Both the position numbers and the translations under genes were made by a program. From an uncultured SAR116 cluster alpha proteobacterium (GTDB lineage Bacteria; Pseudomonadota; Alphaproteobacteria; Puniceispirillales; Marisalimonadaceae), in assembly GCA_902619615.1 (NCBI GenBank), contig CACNFD010000017.1:1-35839 (forward strand): a DNA stretch of 35,839 nucleotides, in the 5' to 3' direction. The notes beneath the pieces were generated by a model. That model was not told where the DNA came from. It saw nothing but the letters and a program-made list of their open reading frames with translations, and did not search any database. Below, in pieces: positions 1-8,032 of the stretch. Each line of letters opens with the position of its first letter. Position 1 is the first letter of the stretch.

Positions 1-1068
1 TATTTCATTGTTTTTAGTACTGTTAGGTTTGTCATATTCATTTAATTGAATAACATTAAATTTTTTAATATTATCTAAAATGTTATTTTTTGTAATATAT
101 AATTCTTCAATTTCAAAAGCATTATAATCAGTGTTTTCATCTTTTCTTTGGTTACCAAAATTATTTATTTCTAACTCTCGTTCTTGTATTAGATTTTCAA
201 AATTTTTTGTAAGCAAACATATAATTCCCTCATCAAGTGATAAATAATCAAAAATTGAATTTAATTGTTTTTCATGAAATAAAGGTAAAAAATGTTCTAT
301 ACCGTTAAACTTAATACCAGCAGATATGTTTTCATAAAATAAACTATTTATACTAGCAGCTCCATTTTTACTCCTAAATCTTTTTCTGAAATTCTCTATG
401 CTTTTTTCATTCAATATAAATTCATTTGATGTATAAATATCAAAATCATTTATTTTATCCTTTGATCTTTGTGTAAGAGGATCCATTATTTTGATTGATT
501 CTATATTTTCACCTATAAAGTCAATTCTAAATGCACTTTTGTTACCAACAGGAAAAACGTCTAATATGCTTCCTCTTATACTAAATTCACCAAACTCTCT
601 TACTGTTTGCACTCTTTTATATCCTGAGTTATTTAAAAACTCGACAATTAGTTGAAATTTATAATCTGATGATAATTTTAAATTTACAAAATGTTTTAAA
701 AAAAAATCTTTAGGCGCTGTCTTTGTAAATAAACCATTAATAGTAGTTAAGATAACGTTTTTGCTTTTATTTTTATTTTTTTTAAAAAAACAAAGATCTG
801 TATATGATTTTATACGCTCTCCAATTAAATTGAGATTTGGTGATGAGATATCATAAGGCAAACAATCCCATGCTGGGATTTTGTATATGTTTATTTCTTT
901 GAAATTGGAATATAAAAAATTATAAACATTCGAGAGCTCTAAATCATTTTTTGCTATGTAAAATATATTGTGATTTTGAGATAGAGAAGAAATCAAGAAA
1001 GGTATTAAGCTATCTCTAATGCCATTGATTTCTCTTATTTTATTTAAATCTTTATTAAAATTAAACAA
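1..1068 (-). CDS. mfd: Transcription-repair coupling factor Mfd, N-terminal part (cut by window edge)
   Basis: Mfd is a DNA translocase that removes stalled RNA polymerase and recruits UvrA. Only about 356 codons lie in the window; the family is usually about 1,150 residues, so the polymerase-binding and helicase parts are off the left edge. Reading the minus strand gives an open frame to position 1 with the UvrB-like N-terminal module: PAWDCLPYD near residues 65-73, REFGEFSIRG near 157-166 and DPLTQRS near 196-202, all family hallmarks. I place the start at the TTG at 1068-1066, one base after the sdhE stop; no ATG is available nearby in frame. The tight spacing suggests co-transcription and coupled translation with sdhE. 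Identity is confident; the start is less certain. Confidence 0.93.
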   Translation of the reverse strand, partial: MFNFNKDLNKIREINGIRDSLIPFLISSLSQNHNIFYIAKNDLELSNVYNFLYSNFKEINIYKIPAWDCLPYDISSPNLNLIGERIKSYTDLCFFKKNKNKSKNVILTTINGLFTKTAPKDFFLKHFVNLKLSSDYKFQLIVEFLNNSGYKRVQTVREFGEFSIRGSILDVFPVGNKSAFRIDFIGENIESIKIMDPLTQRSKDKINDFDIYTSNEFILNEKSIENFRKRFRSKNGAASINSLFYENISAGIKFNGIEHFLPLFHEKQLNSIFDYLSLDEGIICLLTKNFENLIQERELEINNFGNQRKDENTDYNAFEIEELYITKNNILDNIKKFNVIQLNEYDKPNSTKNNEI

Positions 1069-1069
1069 T

Positions 1070-1327
1070 TTAATAACCTTTAAATTCTTTTATAAGATCT
1101 ATTAAAAAGTTTTCTTTAGAAGATTTGGATTTTTCAATATTTATGGATAAACGCCATATTCTAGGATCTCCTGAATTTAGAAGATCTTGGTATGCTAACA
1201 AATCATCATCATCGAGATTTTTTAAATGATTTTCTGCAAAATCACCTAATAAAATATCGGTTTCTCTAGTACCAGTATATTTAGATCTATAAATTAATTT
1301 TTTTATAAAAATAGTTCTATTACTCAA
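1070..1327 (-). CDS. sdhE: FAD assembly factor SdhE (succinate dehydrogenase flavinylation)
   Basis: This 85-residue protein is the size of SdhE/SDHAF2, which helps attach FAD covalently to the succinate dehydrogenase flavoprotein. The conserved block is seen as YTGTRETDILLG near residues 17-28, followed by a helical segment (LDDDDLLAYQDLLNSGDPRIW) typical of the family. The family signature is RGxxE; here it reads TGTRE, so the arginine is a threonine while the glycine (19) and glutamate (22) remain. The start codon is TTG. It sits directly upstream of mfd and divergent from recG, the usual alphaproteobacterial neighbourhood, which supports the assignment despite the short length. Confidence 0.88.
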   Translation of the reverse strand: MSNRTIFIKKLIYRSKYTGTRETDILLGDFAENHLKNLDDDDLLAYQDLLNSGDPRIWRLSINIEKSKSSKENFLIDLIKEFKGY

Positions 1328-1389
1328 TTTTTTCTCGTTTTATTGATATTTTTTGTTATTGTTTATTATAAATAAAGGTTTTTGATTTC

Positions 1390-3516
1390 TTGTCTAATGT
1401 AATTATTAAAAGACCAAAAGAGATTTTTGAATTATTCTCATCACTTGGAAATTTAAGTGGTGTTGGAGAAAAAAAATTAAACCTTTTAGAAAAAAAAATT
1501 GGTCCATATTTAATAAATCTTTTATTTTATTTGCCTCACAAGTCTATTAATAGATACCAAAATATATCATTAAAAGAAGTAAATCATGGTGACATATTAA
1601 CTTGTGAAGTAGAGGTTGTAGAAATAAATATTCCTCCTTTTAATTTCAGAAAAAAAAATAATATGTCTAGGATAATAACCTTTGGTATCAATGATCAAAA
1701 AAATGTTAGATTAGACATTATTTATTTTGGGCAAAATACACAATATTTAAAAAATATTTACAAAGTCGGAAATAGAGTTTTTGTAAGTGGAAAATTTGAG
1801 ATCTTTAATGGGCTTGGACAGATTGCTCATCCTGACTATGTTGTAAAAGAAACTGAGAAAAAATTAATACCATTGTTTCAACCAATTTATCCTTTATTTT
1901 TTGGAATAAACCAAAAATTCATATCAAAAATTATCAATCAAGGTATAAAGAAAATACCAACAACACCTGAATGGTTGAGAAAAGATATACTAATAAAATA
2001 CAAATTCCCAAATTGGCATACTTGTATATCTAGAATACATAATCCAGAAAACAATGATGACTTAAACTTAAATAGTATTTTTAGAAAACGACTTGCTCTT
2101 GATGAATTAATTGCAAATCAGATTTCAATGTTACTAATAAAAAATAAAATTTCTAAAATAAAAGAAATTAAACAACCTTATAGCAACTCTGAATTAATTG
2201 AAAATTTTTATTCAAATTTACCATTTGAGTTAACTGAAAACCAAATAAAAGTTATTGATGAGATCAAAGAGGATATTTATAGTAATAAAACTATGGTTAG
2301 GATGCTTCAGGGAGATGTTGGGTCCGGTAAAACAATTGTTGCTGTAATTTCTATGCTCAACGCAATATTAGATGGATCTCAAGCAGTATTGATGGTTCCA
2401 ACAGAAATTCTTGCAATTCAACATTTTAATACAATTACAAACTTACTAAAACCTATAAAAATTCAACCAATTCTTCTATTAGGAGAAAGTAGATCTGTTT
2501 ATGATAACAAAACTAGATCCAATATAATTAAACAAATAGCAGACGGTGAAATTAAAATTATAATTGGAACTCACGCATTAATTTCAAAAAAAATAATATA
2601 TAATAACCTATCTTTAGCTGTTATTGACGAGCAGCATAGGTTTGGCGTTAAACAAAGAGTTGAAATAACAGAAAAAGGTAATAACGTTAATGTACTAGTT
2701 ATGACAGCAACTCCTATACCTAGATCTCTCGCACTTACTGCTTATGGTGATATGGATATTTCTGTTTTAAGAGAAAAACCGATTGGCAGAAAATCAATAA
2801 ACACATACGTTTTATCACAAAACAAAATTGCAGAAGTATTATCTTCTATTGAAAGAGCAATTAAAGCTGGAGCATTAGTATATTGGGTTTGTCCTCTAAT
2901 TGAAGATTCTGAGAATTCAGATCTGATTGCAGTTAACGAAAGATATAATTTTTTAAAAAATAATTTTAAAAACATTAATGTTTCATTAATTCATGGAAAA
3001 CAAAATCAGATTGAAAGAGAAACATCAATGAATGAGTTTAAATCTGGTGAAAGTAAAATTCTTGTGGCAACTACGGTAATCGAAGTTGGAGTAGATGTTC
3101 CTGAAGCTACAATAATTGTGATTGAATGTGCAGAAAGATTTGGATTAGCGCAAATACATCAGTTAAGAGGAAGAGTTGGAAGAAGTAATAAAGAATCCTC
3201 ATGTATATTGTTATATAATTCTAATTTAAGCTCAATTGCTCATTCAAGGTTAAAAATTTTAAAAGAAAATGACAATGGATTTAAAATTTCTGAATATGAT
3301 TTAGAATTACGTGGACCAGGCGAAATTCTTGGAAGCAAACAATCTGGCAATCTTGAATTTAAGTTTGTAGATTTGTATGTTCACAACCAAATGATTCCTG
3401 TTGCAAGAGATGAAGCGAGAAAAATGCTGGAAAATGAAGATGATAAAGAAAAAATTAATGTTCTTTTATCTATTTTCGAAAATAATGATGCTATAAAATT
3501 ATTAAAAGGAGGTTGA
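1390..3516 (+). CDS. recG: ATP-dependent DNA helicase RecG
   Basis: RecG remodels stalled replication forks and branched recombination intermediates. The 708 residues match the normal family length. The N-terminal wedge/OB region opens with an LSGVGEKKLNLLEKK helix-hairpin element; the superfamily 2 motor follows with Walker A GDVGSGKT (308-315), the DEQH box (413-416), MTATPIPRSLALT, and the late motif QLRGRVGRS. The start is a TTG preceded by AAAGG about eleven bases upstream; the family normally starts roughly ten residues before the first conserved block, which fits. It diverges from sdhE-mfd across a 62-base gap and converges on the DUF502 gene with three bases between stop codons. Confidence 0.97.
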   Translation: MSNVIIKRPKEIFELFSSLGNLSGVGEKKLNLLEKKIGPYLINLLFYLPHKSINRYQNISLKEVNHGDILTCEVEVVEINIPPFNFRKKNNMSRIITFGINDQKNVRLDIIYFGQNTQYLKNIYKVGNRVFVSGKFEIFNGLGQIAHPDYVVKETEKKLIPLFQPIYPLFFGINQKFISKIINQGIKKIPTTPEWLRKDILIKYKFPNWHTCISRIHNPENNDDLNLNSIFRKRLALDELIANQISMLLIKNKISKIKEIKQPYSNSELIENFYSNLPFELTENQIKVIDEIKEDIYSNKTMVRMLQGDVGSGKTIVAVISMLNAILDGSQAVLMVPTEILAIQHFNTITNLLKPIKIQPILLLGESRSVYDNKTRSNIIKQIADGEIKIIIGTHALISKKIIYNNLSLAVIDEQHRFGVKQRVEITEKGNNVNVLVMTATPIPRSLALTAYGDMDISVLREKPIGRKSINTYVLSQNKIAEVLSSIERAIKAGALVYWVCPLIEDSENSDLIAVNERYNFLKNNFKNINVSLIHGKQNQIERETSMNEFKSGESKILVATTVIEVGVDVPEATIIVIECAERFGLAQIHQLRGRVGRSNKESSCILLYNSNLSSIAHSRLKILKENDNGFKISEYDLELRGPGEILGSKQSGNLEFKFVDLYVHNQMIPVARDEARKMLENEDDKEKINVLLSIFENNDAIKLLKGG

Positions 3517-3519
3517 TAG

Positions 3520-4164
3520 TCACTTAATCTTTTTACTCTTTATTTTTGGAGTAACGATGCCACCAGAAATCACCATTTTCACAGCATCTTCAACTTTCAT
3601 TTTCATATATATTAAGTCCTTCTTGGGGACAAATAAAAGAAATCCACTTGTAGGGTTAGGAGTAGTAGGTATAAAAACATTAATTAAGGTTTCATCTTTT
3701 AAGTTCTGAACTTCTCCTTTTGTTTCTCCTGTGACAAACCCAATAACCCAAATTTTTTTTCTTGGATATTCAACTAAAACAACTTCTCTAAAACTGTCTG
3801 AGTTAGTAGACATGACTGTTTCCATAATTTGTTTAATTGCACCGTATATACTTCTAACAACAGGCATTTTATCAAGCACTCTTTCCCCAGCCTTAAGCAA
3901 AGTTCTACCAATAAATCCAGGAGTTATAGCTCCAATAAAAGTAATAACCACAACACTGATAATTAATCCTATTCCAGGTATTTGGTGTGGTAACTGTTTA
4001 GTAAAATCCAAACTATCAGGTAATAAACCAGCAACTTGAGAGTCTATAAAAGTAATTATGATCCAAGTAACGTAGATTGTTATTAAAATTGGAGATGTGA
4101 CTAAAATACCTGCAAGAAAATATCTTCTAAATCTTGCAAACAAACCTATTTTTTCTTCAGACAA
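3520..4164 (-). CDS. DUF502 family membrane protein
   Basis: A 214-residue inner-membrane protein of the DUF502 family, related to plant COV-type proteins; its biochemical function is not established. Two hydrophobic segments are visible near residues 13-38 and 64-86, the second ending in a GAITPGFIGR stretch. The soluble C-terminal half carries MPVVRSIYGAIKQ, VVLVEYPRK and IPTTPNPTSGF, all typical of the family. The start is a TTG supported by a strong AGGAG six bases upstream. It lies tail-to-tail with recG, a pairing common in alphaproteobacteria. Confidence 0.9.
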   Translation of the reverse strand: MSEEKIGLFARFRRYFLAGILVTSPILITIYVTWIIITFIDSQVAGLLPDSLDFTKQLPHQIPGIGLIISVVVITFIGAITPGFIGRTLLKAGERVLDKMPVVRSIYGAIKQIMETVMSTNSDSFREVVLVEYPRKKIWVIGFVTGETKGEVQNLKDETLINVFIPTTPNPTSGFLLFVPKKDLIYMKMKVEDAVKMVISGGIVTPKIKSKKIK

Positions 4165-4170
4165 TTTAAA

Positions 4171-4215
4171 CTCCTGATGTTATAAATATTATAAGTTATT
4201 TAAATAAATACACAA
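4171..4215 (-). promoter_or_regulatory. Candidate promoter and ribosome binding site of the DUF502 gene
   Basis: Reading the minus strand, a perfect TATAAT lies at 4193-4188 with a weak TTGTGT sixteen bases upstream at 4215-4210. It is followed by AGGAG at 4175-4171, six bases before the TTG start. The leader would be very short, about 17 bases. The ribosome site decides the TTG start. The promoter is inference from consensus only; AT-rich DNA gives many chance matches. Confidence 0.4.
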
Positions 4216-4238
4216 AACCAATATGAAAAGATTTAAAA

Positions 4239-5072
4239 ATGAAAAAATTATCAGATGAACAGTTAAGTGAGTTAAATAAGTTAGATTCTATCTCAAAAAT
4301 AAGAAGAGTAGTTCAAATATTAAGAGATCCAATTGATGGTTGTCCTTGGGACTTAAAACAAGATTACAATTCATTGGCTCCCTATTCTATTGAAGAAGCT
4401 TACGAACTTGTAGATGCAATAGAAAACAATGATATCAAAGAGATTAAAACAGAGTTAGGAGATTTATTATTACAAGTTATTTTAATTTCACAAGTAGCTG
4501 ATGATAAAGGAGATTTTAATTTTGATGATGTTGCTAATGAGATATCAAAAAAAATAATTAGAAGACATCCACAAATATTTGATAAAAATTACAATAAAAA
4601 TGATCTTCCTCATGAAACATGGGAAAAAATCAAAAAATTAGAAAAAAACAAAAGCACAAATACAAAAAATACATTAGACCAAGTTGAAAAAAATATTCCA
4701 ACTTTACTAAGAACTCTTAAATTACAAAAAAAAGCTGCATCATTGAATTTTGATTGGGAAAATGAAACTCAAATTTTAAATAAAATTGATGAAGAAATTT
4801 TTGAATTAAAAAATGCATTCAAGTTAAATGACAAAAAAATGATTGAAGAAGAGTTAGGAGATCTATTCTTTACTGTTATTAATTTATCACGAAATTTAAA
4901 TTTAGATCCAGAGCAAACAATAAGAAAAGCTAATAAAAAATTTACTACCAGATTTAATGAGATGGAAAACTTTATTGAAGGCAACAAACTAAAATGGCAT
5001 AATTTAAAAAAACATGATTTTAAAAATCTTTGGAATAAAGTAAAAAATAAACAAAGAGGAATTAATGAATAA
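4239..5072 (+). CDS. mazG: Nucleoside triphosphate pyrophosphohydrolase MazG
   Basis: MazG hydrolyses (d)NTPs to monophosphate and pyrophosphate, acting as a housecleaning enzyme and influencing stress nucleotide levels. The 277-residue length and two tandem MazG folds match the full-length housekeeping form. The first domain carries CPWD (35-38), the EEAYE helix (52-56) and ELGDLLLQ (72-79) that build the magnesium site. The second carries EEIFELKNA and EELGDLFFTVINLSR. The last eight bases overlap ydfG, so the two are probably translated in tandem. In many alphaproteobacteria mazG lies beside hflX; here it is nearby but separated and inverted. Confidence 0.95.
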   Translation: MKKLSDEQLSELNKLDSISKIRRVVQILRDPIDGCPWDLKQDYNSLAPYSIEEAYELVDAIENNDIKEIKTELGDLLLQVILISQVADDKGDFNFDDVANEISKKIIRRHPQIFDKNYNKNDLPHETWEKIKKLEKNKSTNTKNTLDQVEKNIPTLLRTLKLQKKAASLNFDWENETQILNKIDEEIFELKNAFKLNDKKMIEEELGDLFFTVINLSRNLNLDPEQTIRKANKKFTTRFNEMENFIEGNKLKWHNLKKHDFKNLWNKVKNKQRGINE

Positions 5073-5829
5073 TAACATACCTAAAACTATACTTATTACT
5101 GGGGCCACTTCAGGCTTTGGAAAGGCAACGGCAAAGCTATTTAATGAAAATGGCTGGCAAACAATAATTACAGGTCGAAGAGCTGATCGTTTAGAAGAAC
5201 TTGCAAAGGAATTGGGCGACAAATCATTACCACTTGCTTTTGATATAAGTGATAGGCGTGCAGTTAATTCAGCCATACAAAATATATCTCCAAATTTTAA
5301 TAATATATCTGTTTTATGTAATAATGCAGGCTTAGCTCTTGGATTAGAGGGTGCTGATAATGCAAACCTAGATGACTGGGATCAAATGATTGATACTAAT
5401 ATAAAAGGGCTAGTGTATGCCACTCGAACTATTTTGCCATTGATGGTTGAAAACGGAGAAGGTCATATAATTAATCTAGGATCAGTCGCTGGCACATATC
5501 CTTATCCAGGAGGTAATGTTTATGGAGGAACCAAGGCATTCGTTAGTCAATTTTCTTTAAATTTAAGAGCTGATTTAGTTGGCAAAGGCATTAACGTAAC
5601 GTCTGTAGAGCCAGGTTTAGCAGAAACAGAATTTTCTATTGTTAGGTTTAAGGGAGACAAAGAAAAAGCGTCTCAGGTATATCAAAATACAAGATCAATA
5701 AAAGCAGAAGATATTGCAGAAACAATATATTGGGTGGCCACAAGACCTAAAAATATAAATGTTAATAAAATTGAAATAATGGCTGGAGATCAAGCTTTTA
5801 ACCCTTTTAATATTGTAAAAAATGGCTAA
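5065..5829 (+). CDS. ydfG: NADP-dependent 3-hydroxy acid dehydrogenase, YdfG type (short-chain dehydrogenase)
   Basis: A classical short-chain dehydrogenase of 254 residues. It has the TGATSGFG cofactor loop (12-19), NNAG (86-89) and the catalytic Ser140, Tyr153 and Lys157 in LGSVAG and YGGTK. Long stretches such as NNAGLALG, KAFVSQFSLNLRADL and EFSIVRFKGD closely follow the E. coli YdfG sequence as I recall it; YdfG reduces malonic semialdehyde and oxidises serine and allo-threonine. Its start overlaps the end of mazG and is preceded by AGAGGA. GC content by eye is near 40 percent against roughly 25 percent in mazG, which may mean high expression or transfer. Substrate in this organism is inferred. 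Confidence 0.92.
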   Translation: MNNNIPKTILITGATSGFGKATAKLFNENGWQTIITGRRADRLEELAKELGDKSLPLAFDISDRRAVNSAIQNISPNFNNISVLCNNAGLALGLEGADNANLDDWDQMIDTNIKGLVYATRTILPLMVENGEGHIINLGSVAGTYPYPGGNVYGGTKAFVSQFSLNLRADLVGKGINVTSVEPGLAETEFSIVRFKGDKEKASQVYQNTRSIKAEDIAETIYWVATRPKNINVNKIEIMAGDQAFNPFNIVKNG

Positions 5830-6701
5830 TTTTTGTATTTCCTGTAAGGATTATCAGATGGAATAATTAAATCTCTAATATTATTCCAAATTTGAACATT
5901 GCTTGCAGCTAAAATTGATCCTTTAGATTTTATATTAAATTCATCTTTATTTATTGCCATATAAACACAACCGCCAGCCTCTTTTGTGATCAAGTCCATT
6001 GGAGAATGATCCCAGGGAGTAACTCTTCCGTGAAAAATAAATTGAATTTCATTATTTGCTAACATAATTGTTTCGATGCCTGCACTACCAATAAATAATC
6101 TTTCTGTGCTAGTTCTTAAATTATTGAGAATAGACTTTCTGTAATTTTCAGGTATTCCTTTAGTTCCACCAGAACCAATTAATTTTAGTGATTTATATGG
6201 ATTTATTAAGAGTTGAGATAATATATTGGTGTTTGTGTCAACTTGATAAGCTCCAAAGTTTTTAAATGCGTAAACAAATTTGTGTTTTAGAGGACAATAT
6301 ATAAATGTGGCTATAGGAACCATAAAACTAACAAGTGAAATCATAGAACAAAAATTTTCTTTTCCATTAATGTAGTTCTTAGTTCCATCTATTGGATCAA
6401 CAACCCACAGTAGAGGTATATCCAAATATTTATCATATTTTTTTTGTAAAAAAGCAGTTTCTTCACCTAATATATCATTAACATTTAAAAACCCTTTTAA
6501 ATGCTCTAATATAAATTTTTCACTTTTTTTATCTGCAATACTTACAAAATCATCATTTGATGTTTTTGTACTTATATCCTCAGATTTCAAATTTTTATAA
6601 TAATGTAAAATAATTTTTTTATTAACATTTATTAATAGATTCATTATAAAAGCAATGATTTCACTTCTTGTTTTATTATTTTGAATTGAAATATCATTCA
6701 T
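5826..6701 (-). CDS. Inositol-monophosphatase-family phosphatase
   Basis: A 291-residue magnesium-dependent phosphatase of the inositol monophosphatase / CysQ / HisN superfamily. The metal-site motifs are present: GEE (79-81), DPIDGT (102-107) and PWD (229-231), followed by EAGG. The sequence does not let me choose between 3'(2'),5'-bisphosphate nucleotidase, histidinol-phosphatase and inositol-phosphatase activity, so no symbol is given. It lies five bases downstream of hflX on the same strand and is probably the last gene of that transcript. Its stop codon overlaps the ydfG stop by four bases tail-to-tail. Confidence 0.87.
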   Translation of the reverse strand: MNDISIQNNKTRSEIIAFIMNLLINVNKKIILHYYKNLKSEDISTKTSNDDFVSIADKKSEKFILEHLKGFLNVNDILGEETAFLQKKYDKYLDIPLLWVVDPIDGTKNYINGKENFCSMISLVSFMVPIATFIYCPLKHKFVYAFKNFGAYQVDTNTNILSQLLINPYKSLKLIGSGGTKGIPENYRKSILNNLRTSTERLFIGSAGIETIMLANNEIQFIFHGRVTPWDHSPMDLITKEAGGCVYMAINKDEFNIKSKGSILAASNVQIWNNIRDLIIPSDNPYRKYKN

Positions 6702-6706
6702 ATTAA

Positions 6707-8017
6707 TCAGATAGTATACAACTCAATTTCAGGAAAATATGATTTAAATGAATTTAATTTGTCATTAGATATTTTAGCTTTAACTTTATTACCTACAAAA
6801 TTTATATCACAAAAGGTTTCATTATATACATATGAATTTTTATACAACCATGAAGAAATTTTATATGCGTCAACAGGTATATAAAAAAGAATGTTAGTAA
6901 ATTTTTTTTCCGCTAAATTTTCAATATAATTTTTTAAATTTTCAATGCCTTTAGAAGTTAAAGCTGAGGTTTTAACAGAGTTATTCTTATATTTCATTCT
7001 AATATTACTCACGTCGGAATTTAAATCACATTTATTAAAAACATTTATTATTTTCTTTTCTAACACTTCTTCAGTAAAACCAATAGAAATTAATGTATCA
7101 AAAACTAACTTTGCTTGGTTTTCTATATTAGGATTTGATAAATCATGAACTAACAATAAGTAATCAGCTGTAAAGAGTTCTTCTAAAGAAGATTTAAATG
7201 AATCAATTAACTCTGTAGGTAATGCTGATATAAAACCAACAGTGTCTGAAATTATAATCTTTCTATTATCAGACATTTTTATAGAACCCATTTTTGTATC
7301 TAAAGTTGCAAAAACCATATCTTTAACTAATATGTCTGAAGATGTAAGATTGTTAAAAATTGTTGACTTTCCACTATTGGTATAACCAACCAATGAAAAC
7401 ATCAAAGAAGAGACATTTTTTCTAAGTTTTCTTTGAACTTCTCTTGTTTGTGTCACCTTTAAAAGTGATTTTTTTAATTGTTTAATTTTTGAATTAATTA
7501 TTCTTTTATCTAATTCTATCTGTCTTTCACCAGGGCCACCTACTTTGCTTAATCCCCCCCTTTGTCTTTCAAGATGTGTCCAAGACCTTACAAGTCTAGT
7601 TTTTTCAAAACTTAAATTAGCTAGTTCAACTTGTAATTTACCTTCTTTAGTTTTGGCTCTTAGACCAAAAATTTCAATAATAAGTTGTGTCCTATCTATG
7701 ATTTTTTTTTGAAAAATTCTCTCTAAGTTTCTTTGCTGTATTGGAGATAAAGAACAATCAAAAACTATTAAATCTACGTAGCTTAGATCAAAATTATTTT
7801 TAACTTCATTAGCAACTGTATTATTAATTAATAATGACGATTTTGGGATACTGATATTAATTACTTTTTCAAAAACAATGGATGCATCTAATGCTTGTAC
7901 AAGACTTCTAGTTTCAGACGAACGCGAAATGAAATTCTTTTGGTTAAAAATATCATTTTGCGAAAATTTGTTATTTTTAAAAATAGGAAGAATTAAAAAT
8001 GTATTATAATTAATCAT
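6707..8017 (-). CDS. hflX: Ribosome-associated GTPase HflX
   Basis: HflX is a GTPase that binds the 50S subunit and splits stalled ribosomes. The 436 residues show the N-terminal HflX domain, the linker motif GGPGERQIE (160-168), then the G domain with G1 GYTNSGKST (211-219), G3 DTVG (258-261) and G4 NKCD (328-331). A run of seven C on the plus strand (7554-7560) encodes the RGG just before the GGPGE motif. In relatives hfq lies immediately upstream; here the upstream gene is the aminotransferase, fifteen bases away, and hfq is absent. The frame is intact and all GTPase motifs are present. Confidence 0.96.
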   Translation of the reverse strand: MINYNTFLILPIFKNNKFSQNDIFNQKNFISRSSETRSLVQALDASIVFEKVINISIPKSSLLINNTVANEVKNNFDLSYVDLIVFDCSLSPIQQRNLERIFQKKIIDRTQLIIEIFGLRAKTKEGKLQVELANLSFEKTRLVRSWTHLERQRGGLSKVGGPGERQIELDKRIINSKIKQLKKSLLKVTQTREVQRKLRKNVSSLMFSLVGYTNSGKSTIFNNLTSSDILVKDMVFATLDTKMGSIKMSDNRKIIISDTVGFISALPTELIDSFKSSLEELFTADYLLLVHDLSNPNIENQAKLVFDTLISIGFTEEVLEKKIINVFNKCDLNSDVSNIRMKYKNNSVKTSALTSKGIENLKNYIENLAEKKFTNILFYIPVDAYKISSWLYKNSYVYNETFCDINFVGNKVKAKISNDKLNSFKSYFPEIELYTI

Positions 8018-8032
8018 TAAATATTAATAACT

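Noticed and set aside
1343-1372. recG promoter TTGATA - 18 bases - TATAAA
   Set aside because: The transcription start would fall at about 1379, after the AAAGG ribosome site, leaving about ten bases of leader; more likely a chance match in AT-rich DNA.
3731-4039. Open frame of about 100 codons on the plus strand inside the DUF502 gene
   Set aside because: It is antisense to a clear family member, has no ribosome site and no recognisable domain; overlapping frames of this length are expected opposite hydrophobic genes.
4180-4194. TTATAA-ATA-TTATAA as an operator
   Set aside because: TTATAA is self-complementary and very common here; the stretch is better read as a minus-10 box for the DUF502 gene.
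4239-5072. mazG as part of a MazEF or phage stress module
   Set aside because: It is the full two-domain housekeeping form; no mazE/mazF or phage gene is present.
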